Of a DNA stretch of 64,000 nucleotides, positions 56,910-64,000 are shown in pieces (positions within the stretch are counted from its first letter, which is position 1; each line of letters starts with the position of its first letter). The translations under genes and the position numbers were made by a program. The notes beneath the pieces were generated by a model, which did not search any database, was not told where the DNA came from, and worked only from the letters and a program-made list of their open reading frames with translations. The stretch covers positions 1,922,001-1,986,000 of the forward strand of contig NZ_CP137761.1 of NCBI RefSeq assembly GCF_033449965.1. The letters run 5' to 3'. Source of the stretch: Bacillus sp. T3. Lineage in GTDB: Bacteria > Bacillota > Bacilli > Bacillales > Cytobacillaceae.

Positions 56910-58151
56910 TTGCCTAATTTTAAGAGGAAGCTAATCGATATCATTGATGAAAATCATACCGAATTAATTGCATTCTTACAGGAACTGGTCAAGATTCCAT
57001 CGGATAACCCTCCAGGAGATTGTATCGGAATTGCTGAAAAAATTAAGGCTAAACTACAATCCTACCAATTTAAACAAGTCTCGTTTCATGAGCTCCCAAC
57101 AGATGCCCTAAACCGTGTTGGGATGAAAAGAGCCGCAAATGTTGTGGCGTATGAGGTTTTTAACGAGAAAAATGGTCTTGAAATCACGTTGAATTCGCAT
57201 GGTGATGTTGTGCCCCCAGGAACTGGCTGGAGGATGAATCCTTATGGTGGTGATATCATCGATGGAAAGCTTTATGGGAGAGGAGCGGCGGTTTCTAAAT
57301 CAGATATAGCCTCCTACACTTTTGCGGTGCTTGCTTTACGTGAAGTGGCTGATGCACTTCAAGGAAAAATATCCTTAGCCTTCACCTTTGATGAAGAAAC
57401 GGGTGGCGAGGTCGGACCGAAGTGGTTGCTAGAAAAGGGGTTAATCCAACCGGATCTTGCTGTCTGTCCGGGTTTCACGTATTCAATTGTCAATGCTCAC
57501 AACGGCTGTCTACACCTAGAGGTTAAACTTAAAGGGAAGCAAGCCCACGCGGCAGAGCCTCAGTTTGGACATGATGCATTGGAGGCAATGACAGCCGTTC
57601 TCACAGAATTGTACAACTATCGAAAATCATTAACGGAAACGGAGTCTAAGGTGCCTGGTATCCAATCCCCTACCTTAGTAGTGGGTAAGATTAATGGTGG
57701 TATCAATACAAATGTTGTACCAGACGAATGTACGATTCGCATTGACAGAAGGCTAATTCCGGAGGAAGACGCTGAAGCTACAGAACAAGAGCTTGTCTCT
57801 GTTATTAATAAAGTTGCAGGGCAATTTCCTGGCATTACAGTCGAAATAAAACGAGTTTTGTTAGCCAAAAGCTTTGGGCCAGTTCCTGAAACGCTCCCAC
57901 TTCTTCAAGCATTTAAACGGAATTGGGGTCTTGTGATGGAAGGGGATTTGTTGGTTCAAGGCTCTCCGTTGTATACAGACGCTAGGCATTTTTATGAAGT
58001 GGGGATTCCTGTTGTCTTGTTTGGAGCAGGACCGCGAACTTTACTTGAGGCCAATGGGCACCGAGCTGATGAACACGTAAAAATTGATGATTTAATTAAA
58101 GCAACAAAGGTGGTTGCATTAAGCTTGTTTGATCTTCTTAGAGCGCAGTAG
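56910..58151 (+). CDS. M20-family metallohydrolase (ArgE/DapE type)
   Basis: A 413-residue zinc amidohydrolase. NSHGDVVPPG holds the first His-x-Asp and DEETGG the catalytic Glu pair. The usual bridging Asp of GRGAxD reads GRGAAVSKSD here, with Val at that site. QAHAAEP and a late HRADEHV histidine are present. Right after uricase, with AAGGAGGT before its TTG start, it may hydrolyse a ureide such as allantoate, but peptides or N-acyl amino acids are equally possible from sequence. Confidence 0.8.
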   Translation: MPNFKRKLIDIIDENHTELIAFLQELVKIPSDNPPGDCIGIAEKIKAKLQSYQFKQVSFHELPTDALNRVGMKRAANVVAYEVFNEKNGLEITLNSHGDVVPPGTGWRMNPYGGDIIDGKLYGRGAAVSKSDIASYTFAVLALREVADALQGKISLAFTFDEETGGEVGPKWLLEKGLIQPDLAVCPGFTYSIVNAHNGCLHLEVKLKGKQAHAAEPQFGHDALEAMTAVLTELYNYRKSLTETESKVPGIQSPTLVVGKINGGINTNVVPDECTIRIDRRLIPEEDAEATEQELVSVINKVAGQFPGITVEIKRVLLAKSFGPVPETLPLLQAFKRNWGLVMEGDLLVQGSPLYTDARHFYEVGIPVVLFGAGPRTLLEANGHRADEHVKIDDLIKATKVVALSLFDLLRAQ

Positions 58152-58189
58152 GTAAGAAGTCGCGATGTCCCAAGTTGGATTTTGAATAA

Positions 58190-58229
58190 GGAATCGGTCA
58201 TTTAAGCAATAAAATGACCGGTTCTTTTT
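58190..58229 (+). terminator. Terminator of the purine cluster
   Basis: GAATCGGTCATTT and AAATGACCGGTTC flank an 8-nt loop, followed by T residues. Confidence 0.85.
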
Positions 58230-58254
58230 CTTGGCTGTGATAAATTTGACTTTA

Positions 58255-59196
58255 TTATTGTTGCGATTTTCGGTATCCTGCAGATTGAGCGTCAGCTTCG
58301 GAACAAAACCAAACAATATTATCTGTAGTCTTTTCATAGTATCGACCACCAGGTACATGGTAGATATGACTGTTAGCATTTCCCTTTATTTTTTCTTTGC
58401 AGTCTAGGTTAGTTTCCTGATCATCACTTGGATCGTTAATGTAGGAGCCCGAGGATCCTGAAGCATTTGAATTGGAATTAGCCGCTGGCGGCTCGGTTCC
58501 AGTTTGATCAGAATCATACCCATCATTTTGGACATAGTCTTCAATACTCCAAATTCCAATCCCAGCCTTCTGGGCTTTAGACTGAGCCTCGCGGAAACGA
58601 TCGACATACTTCGTATTAGGCGGAAAGACCGCAACTCGTGCAAGTCCTTCGTTAATTAGAACTTCATTATAAAGTGTATTGTCAATCCAAACATAGGCTA
58701 ATAGTCTTCCGTACTGGTCTCGTTCCTCGACATCGAGTTCTAGTGTGATATTTTTATCAGTTAATTCTTTTGTAGTAAAACTTGATGCCTCCTTCCCAAA
58801 TGGCTGTACACCAAGTCTTGGATGTTTGGTTTCTGGTGTGTCTATCAAAATCAAGCGAACCTTTTCCGTTGTTCCATTCTCTAATTGAACTTTAATCGTA
58901 TCGCCATCAGTTACAGATAGCACTTTCGCCTTAAGACCATTTATCTGTGAGTTTCCAATTTCTTCTTTTGATTGATTAGACCTATTATCTTCTGTTAAAT
59001 TGTTAGAAGGTGTTTTCTGTTCAGTCTCTTTAGGAGCTTCCTTCTCCATCGATGTATCCGTACCTGTACATCCGCTAAATATGCCAATGAACAGAAGTGT
59101 AGCTCCAATACATAAGATGTGTTTATACTTTATTATTTTATTTTTTTTGCTAACATAAAACCCAATAATTAGAATTGCCGTTAGTATACCAAGCAT
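58255..59196 (-). CDS. Thermonuclease-family lipoprotein with C-terminal sunset-like domain
   Basis: A 313-residue protein. Two hydrophobic segments occur near the N terminus, the second ending in a lipobox-like FSGC (about residue 42). A Thr/Asn/Glu-rich linker follows, then a staphylococcal-nuclease domain with VTDGDTIKV, RLILIDTPE and ERDQYGRLLAYV (catalytic Asp, Arg, Glu). After a Ser/Asn-rich stretch, the last 45 residues (GNANSHIYHVPGGRYYEKT with two Cys) form a small sunset/Ada-like domain. Likely an extracellular nuclease tethered to the membrane. Confidence 0.85.
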   Translation of the reverse strand: MLGILTAILIIGFYVSKKNKIIKYKHILCIGATLLFIGIFSGCTGTDTSMEKEAPKETEQKTPSNNLTEDNRSNQSKEEIGNSQINGLKAKVLSVTDGDTIKVQLENGTTEKVRLILIDTPETKHPRLGVQPFGKEASSFTTKELTDKNITLELDVEERDQYGRLLAYVWIDNTLYNEVLINEGLARVAVFPPNTKYVDRFREAQSKAQKAGIGIWSIEDYVQNDGYDSDQTGTEPPAANSNSNASGSSGSYINDPSDDQETNLDCKEKIKGNANSHIYHVPGGRYYEKTTDNIVWFCSEADAQSAGYRKSQQ

Positions 59197-59353
59197 GAAT
59201 GAATCTCCTCTTCGTTATAAAATCAAAATTAATAGTAGCATATTTTAGGAGAGTAAAAAAATAGAACAACAAAAAGATAAGATTTTGTTATAATGAAAGA
59301 AAATTTAATATATTTTGAAAACTATTGTTGCGTACAGAAAGGTTTGATTTTAA

Positions 59354-61192
59354 GTGAGTGTTAATCGAAACGACGCGTGTCCATGCGGAAGTGGAAAAAA
59401 GTATAAGAAATGTTGTTTAAATAAGAAAAAAGTCATTCAAATCCAAGAGGTCAAAGAGGAGCGCTTCTTCCAGCAAAAGAATGCACTAGTTGATCGAATG
59501 AGAGTGTTTTTTCAGTCTAACATCTCTCGTGATCATTTTCGACAACTAGAAAGAGAGTTTCATATAAGAACAAATAGGTTAGTTCCTGCTGATATACGAG
59601 ATGGATTTTTCCGATTTTGGCTATATTTTTGCCATCGATTTACTAATGGTTTAAGAGGAATAGAATGGTTTTATCAGGAACAACAGTTTAGGCTATCACA
59701 TGAGGAAAAAATGATGGCAAATCATTGGACAGGTCTAAAGATGAAACTAGTTGAGGCTGTAAACAAGGATGGAAACAAGGTTGTATTTGAAGACATGCTA
59801 TCGAAAGACCAGTATACTGTTCCGGAAATAAGAGAAAATATTCCCGCCTTTTCCCCTTGGTATGGAACATTAGGATTAATAGAGAGCTTTGAAGGAAACG
59901 ACTATTTTAATGGAGTCAGAATTTTTAAAGGTCCAATCCATTTAATGAATGCATTAGAGCTGGTACGACAGCTTGCTCAAAAAGAAAATACGCCTGCGGA
60001 TAAGATTTTGTTTGATTATTATCCTGAAATATTAGCTGTATTGCTAGGTAATGACTACGCTCAAAAACCTGAGGATAAAACAGAACAGGAAATTCATCAA
60101 TACATACTGGAATATCATATCCTTAATGAAGTATTGCTTCATTCATTCTTACAAGAGAATAAGGATTTTATTGTAGATAAAGCCGATAGTAGTCTGAAAG
60201 GATATTCCTGGGCCGGAAATTGGCGCGAATATCAGGATAGTGAAATTGCTGACGAGGTGGTTATTGCTGAAGTCTTTGCTACCCTTTCAATCCAACAAAA
60301 CAAACTGATCATAACGAGCTTTGACAAAAAGAAAACAGAACAATTAAAAGAAATCTTAAAAAAGGCGATTTTAGCGCTACAATTTGATTCTGAAAGGACA
60401 AATGTAATTAAAAGTCCGATTCAAGCCCAAATAAAGAATTACTTTGTACAAATGAGTCAGGATGCACCGTTCTATTATTCCAACTATGCTCAAACGAACT
60501 TATTTGAGGAGATAAATGTCTCCATTCCAAAATATAATAATCGCTCGATCAGGCAGTTAATTGAAGATGGTGAAGTAGAATTAGCTTTGTCGTGGTTAAA
60601 GCAAGTGGAGCAAAATATATATCAACAAGTGATGAAGCAAACAGATGAGATTAAGGTTACGGCTGATTTGAATTCTGTTCGGAAAATTTTAGGTTTACCG
60701 CTATCTCCATTTGTCACTGGTGGTGCAAGTCGCAAAAGTGGGTTTATTGAGATTGAAAATCCATTCAAAGCCATCATTGTTGAAAGAGAAGATATTCCTT
60801 TTTATGAGGATTTAGGGTTTACTCCAACCACTATTAGTAATTTTTACGCTACAGATATGGTTACCTTTTTCAAAGAAAAAACGATTGGTAAAGGAGAAGG
60901 TACTGTTAGAAAATATAGAAATAGCTTGTATTTCCTAAGAGAAGTACTTGAGCAGTCTTCTTTACAAGAATGGTCACAATGTAATGATGCTTTATGGAGA
61001 TCCATCCTTCTAGAAGTGTTTGCATCAGATGAGGTCAGCAAGACTTATCAAAAAGATTTCGTCAGTACAATGAAAGCTTTCGCAAAATGGTTGGATAGTA
61101 TAAAGCAAACATCTGTTTCATCGGTTCTATTACCAGAAATAAAAAAGGTAGAACTAAAAATCACAAACAAGAAAGTATTACAAAAAATATAA
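59354..61192 (+). CDS. SEC-C zinc-motif protein with long unknown body
   Basis: A 612-residue protein with a GTG start. Residues 7-20 (NDACPCGSGKKYKKCC) are the SEC-C zinc motif found at SecA ends and in many unrelated proteins. The middle part is all-helical and unrecognised. The last 130 residues (from YEDLGFTPTTISNFY; GTVRKYRNSLYFLREVL; FVSTMKAFAKWL) resemble the helical core-binding domain of tyrosine recombinases, but no catalytic domain follows. Monocistronic. Function unknown. Confidence 0.65.
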   Translation: MSVNRNDACPCGSGKKYKKCCLNKKKVIQIQEVKEERFFQQKNALVDRMRVFFQSNISRDHFRQLEREFHIRTNRLVPADIRDGFFRFWLYFCHRFTNGLRGIEWFYQEQQFRLSHEEKMMANHWTGLKMKLVEAVNKDGNKVVFEDMLSKDQYTVPEIRENIPAFSPWYGTLGLIESFEGNDYFNGVRIFKGPIHLMNALELVRQLAQKENTPADKILFDYYPEILAVLLGNDYAQKPEDKTEQEIHQYILEYHILNEVLLHSFLQENKDFIVDKADSSLKGYSWAGNWREYQDSEIADEVVIAEVFATLSIQQNKLIITSFDKKKTEQLKEILKKAILALQFDSERTNVIKSPIQAQIKNYFVQMSQDAPFYYSNYAQTNLFEEINVSIPKYNNRSIRQLIEDGEVELALSWLKQVEQNIYQQVMKQTDEIKVTADLNSVRKILGLPLSPFVTGGASRKSGFIEIENPFKAIIVEREDIPFYEDLGFTPTTISNFYATDMVTFFKEKTIGKGEGTVRKYRNSLYFLREVLEQSSLQEWSQCNDALWRSILLEVFASDEVSKTYQKDFVSTMKAFAKWLDSIKQTSVSSVLLPEIKKVELKITNKKVLQKI

Positions 61193-61201
61193 AATCAAAC
61201 G

Positions 61202-61250
61202 GGCAAAAGGCAGATGACCAAAGTGGTCTCTGCCTTTTGCTCTATTTTTT
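61202..61250. terminator. Bidirectional terminator
   Basis: GGCAAAAGGCAGA and TCTGCCTTTTGC form a strong stem between two convergent genes, with T-rich flanks. Confidence 0.88.
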
Positions 61251-62360
61251 AATATTAGTATGAAGCTTCGTAAAATCAACATTAGGATAGTACCGCTCTT
61301 TAACTAGTACATTTGGTCCTAAACAAGCAACCTCTGGACAATGACAGGAAAGCTGTTTGGCGATTGGGGTGTTTGCCCACTGATCATATGCCTGTTGTAA
61401 TCTGGTATTAACTACATTTCCTAATGGGGGAATATCCCCGAAATCGGTCACAATAATATCGCCATTAAATATATTAACATTTAAACGTGAGCGACCATCA
61501 GGGTCGTTACGGACTGTGACGTTTTTACTTCGATAAATCCGCTCTAACAATTGCAAATCCTCTTTGTTCGAGCTGCAGGGATAAAAGGGTAAAGTTCCGA
61601 ATAGCATCCAAACATTCTCATCTCGAATATCAAGTAAATGGTGAATGGCCTGTCTTATTTCATCGATTTTTAAGTATTCTAGATTGCTAGCGAAATCACT
61701 TGGGTACATTGGGTGCACTTCATGCCGTTGGCAAAGCATGTCATCAACAATTTGCCGATGGATCTTTTCCAAAAATGGGAGTGTCCGTTTGTTCAGCATC
61801 GTTTCTGCAGAAACGGTGACGCCAGCTTTCACTAGAGCCCGGCTATTTTCAATCATCCGCTCAAAATACTTTACACGTTGGGTAAAGCTTGGTTTATGTT
61901 CCATTCGCGCAAAGCCAGCTGTTGCAAAATCCTCTTCCGTTCCCCAGTTATGCGAGATATGTAGGACATCCAAATAAGGTATGATTAATTCATAGCGTTG
62001 TAAATCCATGGTTAAATTTGAGTTGATTTGGGTTCTGACACCACGTTCATGTGCATATTTGAGTAGGGGTACGACATAATTTTTAACAGATGTGAGGGAT
62101 AACATCGGTTCTCCGCCAGTTATGCTTAACGCCCGTAGAGTAGGAATTTCATCTAATCTTTTTAAAAGGAGACCAACAGGCACAGCACTAGGGTCTTTTG
62201 TTTGTAATGTGTAGCCAACGGCACAATGCTCACATCGCATATTGCAAAGATTCGTCGTAGTAAATTCAATATTGGTTAACATTAGTTTTCCGTTTTCATC
62301 TATATCCAAATAGGCTTCCCATGGGTCATAAAGGGGTGATATTGGTTTTAACGTGGTCAT
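61242..62360 (-). CDS. yfkAB: Radical SAM protein YfkAB with C-terminal CxCxxxxC motif
   Basis: A 372-residue radical SAM protein. The SAM-cluster motif is CNMRCEHC near residue 43, with ITGGEPML following. The C-terminal CHCPEVAC (CxCxxxxC) defines the YfkAB family, where it may hold an auxiliary cluster. ATG at 62360 has GAGGAG at good distance. In B. subtilis the gene is split or joined as yfkA-yfkB; here it is one frame. Substrate unknown. Confidence 0.88.
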   Translation of the reverse strand: MTTLKPISPLYDPWEAYLDIDENGKLMLTNIEFTTTNLCNMRCEHCAVGYTLQTKDPSAVPVGLLLKRLDEIPTLRALSITGGEPMLSLTSVKNYVVPLLKYAHERGVRTQINSNLTMDLQRYELIIPYLDVLHISHNWGTEEDFATAGFARMEHKPSFTQRVKYFERMIENSRALVKAGVTVSAETMLNKRTLPFLEKIHRQIVDDMLCQRHEVHPMYPSDFASNLEYLKIDEIRQAIHHLLDIRDENVWMLFGTLPFYPCSSNKEDLQLLERIYRSKNVTVRNDPDGRSRLNVNIFNGDIIVTDFGDIPPLGNVVNTRLQQAYDQWANTPIAKQLSCHCPEVACLGPNVLVKERYYPNVDFTKLHTNIKK

Positions 62361-62628
62361 TGCAAAACTCCTCATTTTTTCATGAATTGTAACAAACTAG
62401 ACAATATTATAGACCATTATCATTTCTATATGGTAAATATTTATATATTTTTTAAAAAATAGTTGCGTCTCCTTTAAGTTTATGAGAGAAAAAATTTAAT
62501 ATGAGGACTTAAGATTGAGCGGACTAAAGAACTAAACACTAGCTTCATAGTGAATGGAGAGTGTTTTTTGGAGTCAGGACTTGTTTATAGAATATTTAAA
62601 TGGTAATAGTGGAAGAGGAGGTGGAGAA

Positions 62629-63138
62629 ATGTTAAAACCAATCGAAGATCACATCAAGGAAGGGCTTTCGGTGTTGTTTGTTGGCTTTAATCCAAGTCTT
62701 CGGTCAAGTGAAACAGGGCATCATTTTGCTAATCCGAATAATCGCTTTTGGACTATTTTACATAAGGCGGGCATGACGGAAAGAAAATATATGCCTGAAG
62801 AGGATTCTCGGCTGCTGCATCTTGGATATGGATTAACCAATATCGTCCAACGACCAACGAAAGCGGCAGATGAGATTACAAAGGATGAGTTCAGAAAAGG
62901 GCGCGAGGTACTAATTCAAAAAATAAGTCAATATAAACCAGAAATTGTTTGCTTTGTTGGAAAAGGGGTTTACCAAGAGTATAGTGGAAAAAGGGACATA
63001 GACTGGGGTGTTCAAGCCGAGTCTGTGGTCAAGGGAACCACAGATTTTGTCGCTCCATCTTCAAGCGGTCTAGTCAGAATGAAACTTGATGATATTGTTT
63101 CTATCTATAGCGAATTACCAAGTTTGATAAAAGGTTAA
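62629..63138 (+). CDS. mug: Mismatch-specific uracil/thymine DNA glycosylase
   Basis: A 169-residue member of the uracil-DNA glycosylase superfamily (MUG/TDG type) that removes U or T from G mismatches. The active motif GFNPSLRSSETGHHF corresponds to GINPGLSSAGTGFPF of E. coli Mug; ANPNNRFW follows, and APSSSGLVR is the second loop. GAGGAGGTGG precedes ATG at 62629, so an upstream in-frame extension is rejected. Confidence 0.88.
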   Translation: MLKPIEDHIKEGLSVLFVGFNPSLRSSETGHHFANPNNRFWTILHKAGMTERKYMPEEDSRLLHLGYGLTNIVQRPTKAADEITKDEFRKGREVLIQKISQYKPEIVCFVGKGVYQEYSGKRDIDWGVQAESVVKGTTDFVAPSSSGLVRMKLDDIVSIYSELPSLIKG

Positions 63139-63209
63139 TGTTCAATTTTTGTCTTCAAGCTAAAATAATGGTATGATAAACGTGATTTTTACATAAGGAG
63201 ATGTTATAA

Positions 63210-63650
63210 ATGTCGAAAAAAGGATACATAGTAATGGAAAATGGCGATAAAATCGAATTGGAATTTTATCCAAATGAAGCACCAAATACAGTAGCAAACT
63301 TTGAAAAATTAGCAAATGAAGGCTTTTATGATGGTGTTATCTTCCACCGCGTAATCCCTGGCTTCGTTTCACAAGGCGGAGACCCAACTGGTTCAGGTAT
63401 GGGTGGCCCAGGATATACAATTAAGTGTGAAACAGTAGGAAATCCACATAAACATGAAGCAGGAAGCCTCTCAATGGCTCATGCTGGTCGTGATACAGGT
63501 GGTAGCCAATTCTTTATCGTTCATGAACCTCAACCACATTTAAATGGTGTTCATACTGTTTTTGGCAAAGTAACAAGTGGAATGGATACAGTCCTAAAAA
63601 TGAAGAATGGCGATGCAATGAAAGAAGTTCGAGTATTTGACGCTGAATAA
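63210..63650 (+). CDS. ppiB: Cyclophilin-type peptidyl-prolyl isomerase
   Basis: A 146-residue cytoplasmic cyclophilin. The active-site residues lie in FHRVIPGFVSQGGDP (Arg), GGSQFFIVH (Gln, Phe) and HLNGVHTVFGKV (His). AAGGAGAT precedes the ATG. Complete; followed by a terminator. It corresponds to PpiB of B. subtilis. Confidence 0.96.
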   Translation: MSKKGYIVMENGDKIELEFYPNEAPNTVANFEKLANEGFYDGVIFHRVIPGFVSQGGDPTGSGMGGPGYTIKCETVGNPHKHEAGSLSMAHAGRDTGGSQFFIVHEPQPHLNGVHTVFGKVTSGMDTVLKMKNGDAMKEVRVFDAE

Positions 63651-63663
63651 GAATCATTATTGA

Positions 63664-63688
63664 AGAGAGCAGACTTGCTCTCTTTTTT
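63664..63688 (+). terminator. Terminator of ppiB
   Basis: AGAGAGC and GCTCTCT flank AGACTT, followed by T residues. Confidence 0.85.
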
Positions 63689-63710
63689 CAGTATACAAAT
63701 GATCCCTCAA

Positions 63711-63753
63711 AAAAAGCTTGTAGAGAAAAATTTTCTCGACAAGCTTTTTATTT
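63711..63753. terminator. Terminator of the TRRS-repeat gene
   Basis: AAAAGCTTGTAGAGAAAA pairs with TTTTCTCGACAAGCTTTT, with A and T runs at each end; it serves the convergent minus-strand gene. Confidence 0.85.
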
Positions 63754-63766
63754 TTATTCTTTGTCA

Positions 63767-64000
63767 TTACACAATCTGAGTGCCCACATATTTTGATCTT
63801 TCCAATATCTTTTTTGATACTTATAATAGGTCGGTTTTTGACAATCTTTTTTGTTTTTTGAATGTGACGCCCGTCTCGTTGAACAACTTGAAGATCTACG
63901 TGTTGAACGGCGAGTGCTGCGACGAGTCGAACGGCGGGTGCTGCGACGAGTAGAACGGCGGGTGCTGCGGCGAGTAGAACGGCGAGTGCTGCGGCGAGTA
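63767..64000 (-). CDS. Arg/Ser/Thr tetrapeptide-repeat protein (5' truncated), spore-coat-like
   Basis: The visible 77 C-terminal residues begin with about eight TRRS units, then SSSCSTRRASHSKNKK and an aromatic tail (KPTYYKYQKRYWKDQ). The DNA repeats every 24 bp with silent differences between units. The Lys/Arg-Ser repeats recall CotG-type coat proteins, which are phosphorylated on Ser by CotH; this is an analogy only. The start lies beyond the right edge. Confidence 0.65.

Noticed and set aside
63880..64000. Right-edge array as CRISPR
   Set aside because: The units are contiguous 24-bp repeats with no spacers and keep an open frame.

Overview
The window comes from the chromosome of an AT-rich, endospore-forming, facultatively anaerobic member of the Bacillaceae. 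I infer this from typical Bacillus ribosome-binding sites with ATG, GTG and TTG starts, a SAM-I (S-box) riboswitch on a methionine operon, the sporulation checkpoint protein Sda, small Bacillus families (YkuS, YuzL, YhfH, DUF1657, YfkAB), a spore-coat-like Arg/Ser repeat protein, an Fnr-type site ahead of pyruvate formate-lyase, and dispersed repeats of a kind common in Bacillus. No rRNA, tRNA, IS element, prophage or CRISPR array was found. The species cannot be fixed from this window.

Layout. 0.1-7.9 kb: SAM-riboswitch-controlled metI-metC-yitJ-metH operon (minus strand). 8.0-10 kb: ribA-ribD pair. 10-11.7 kb: marR plus MFS exporter with two palindromic operators and a terminator-like leader. 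11.8-13 kb: small genes including sda, then a dispersed repeat. 13-17.4 kb: yidC paralogue and pflB-pflA with an Fnr box. 17.8-22.4 kb: a cupredoxin-like protein and hutU-hutI-hutG. 22.5-28.9 kb: D,D-carboxypeptidase, a lone modB, two structured repeats, ykuS, yuzL, an ABC-F ATPase and a Sco protein. 29-32.3 kb: LrgA/LrgB pair, MFS transporter and two coupled zinc-ribbon microgenes. 32.6-37 kb: an MHYT-like/PAS histidine kinase and formate dehydrogenase. 37-41.5 kb: CorA-type transporter, polar amino-acid ABC transporter and a coiled-coil protein. 41.7-49.5 kb: small unknowns, cardiolipin synthase, SulP transporter plus ArsR regulator, a candidate small RNA, branched-chain aminotransferase and a second copy of the dispersed repeat. 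49.5-50.8 kb: a gene-free, probably decayed stretch. 50.8-58.2 kb: HD protein, orphan trpB and a purine-degradation cluster (ade, amidohydrolase, uricase, M20 hydrolase). 58.2-64 kb: nuclease lipoprotein, SEC-C protein, YfkAB, Mug, PpiB and an edge-truncated TRRS-repeat protein.

The strongest observation is in the formate dehydrogenase gene. Its catalytic codon is an in-frame UGA (35294-35296), and 12 nt further on begins a perfect 17-nt hairpin with a GGUCU apical loop. The UGA-to-loop distance is 18 nt, as I recall it for the E. coli fdhF SECIS. This is therefore very likely a selenocysteine enzyme that ordinary gene calling cuts at the UGA.

Eight single-base indels interrupt six otherwise well-conserved genes (metH, pflA, the ABC-F gene, fdhF three times, the amino-acid permease, sulP). 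Each is repaired by one base, and nearly all lie in short homopolymers, so assembly error is more likely than gene decay. The main functional themes are sulfur amino-acid metabolism (met operon, possible cystine-type ABC transporter), anaerobic pyruvate/formate metabolism (pflBA, fdhF), and nitrogen scavenging from histidine and purines.
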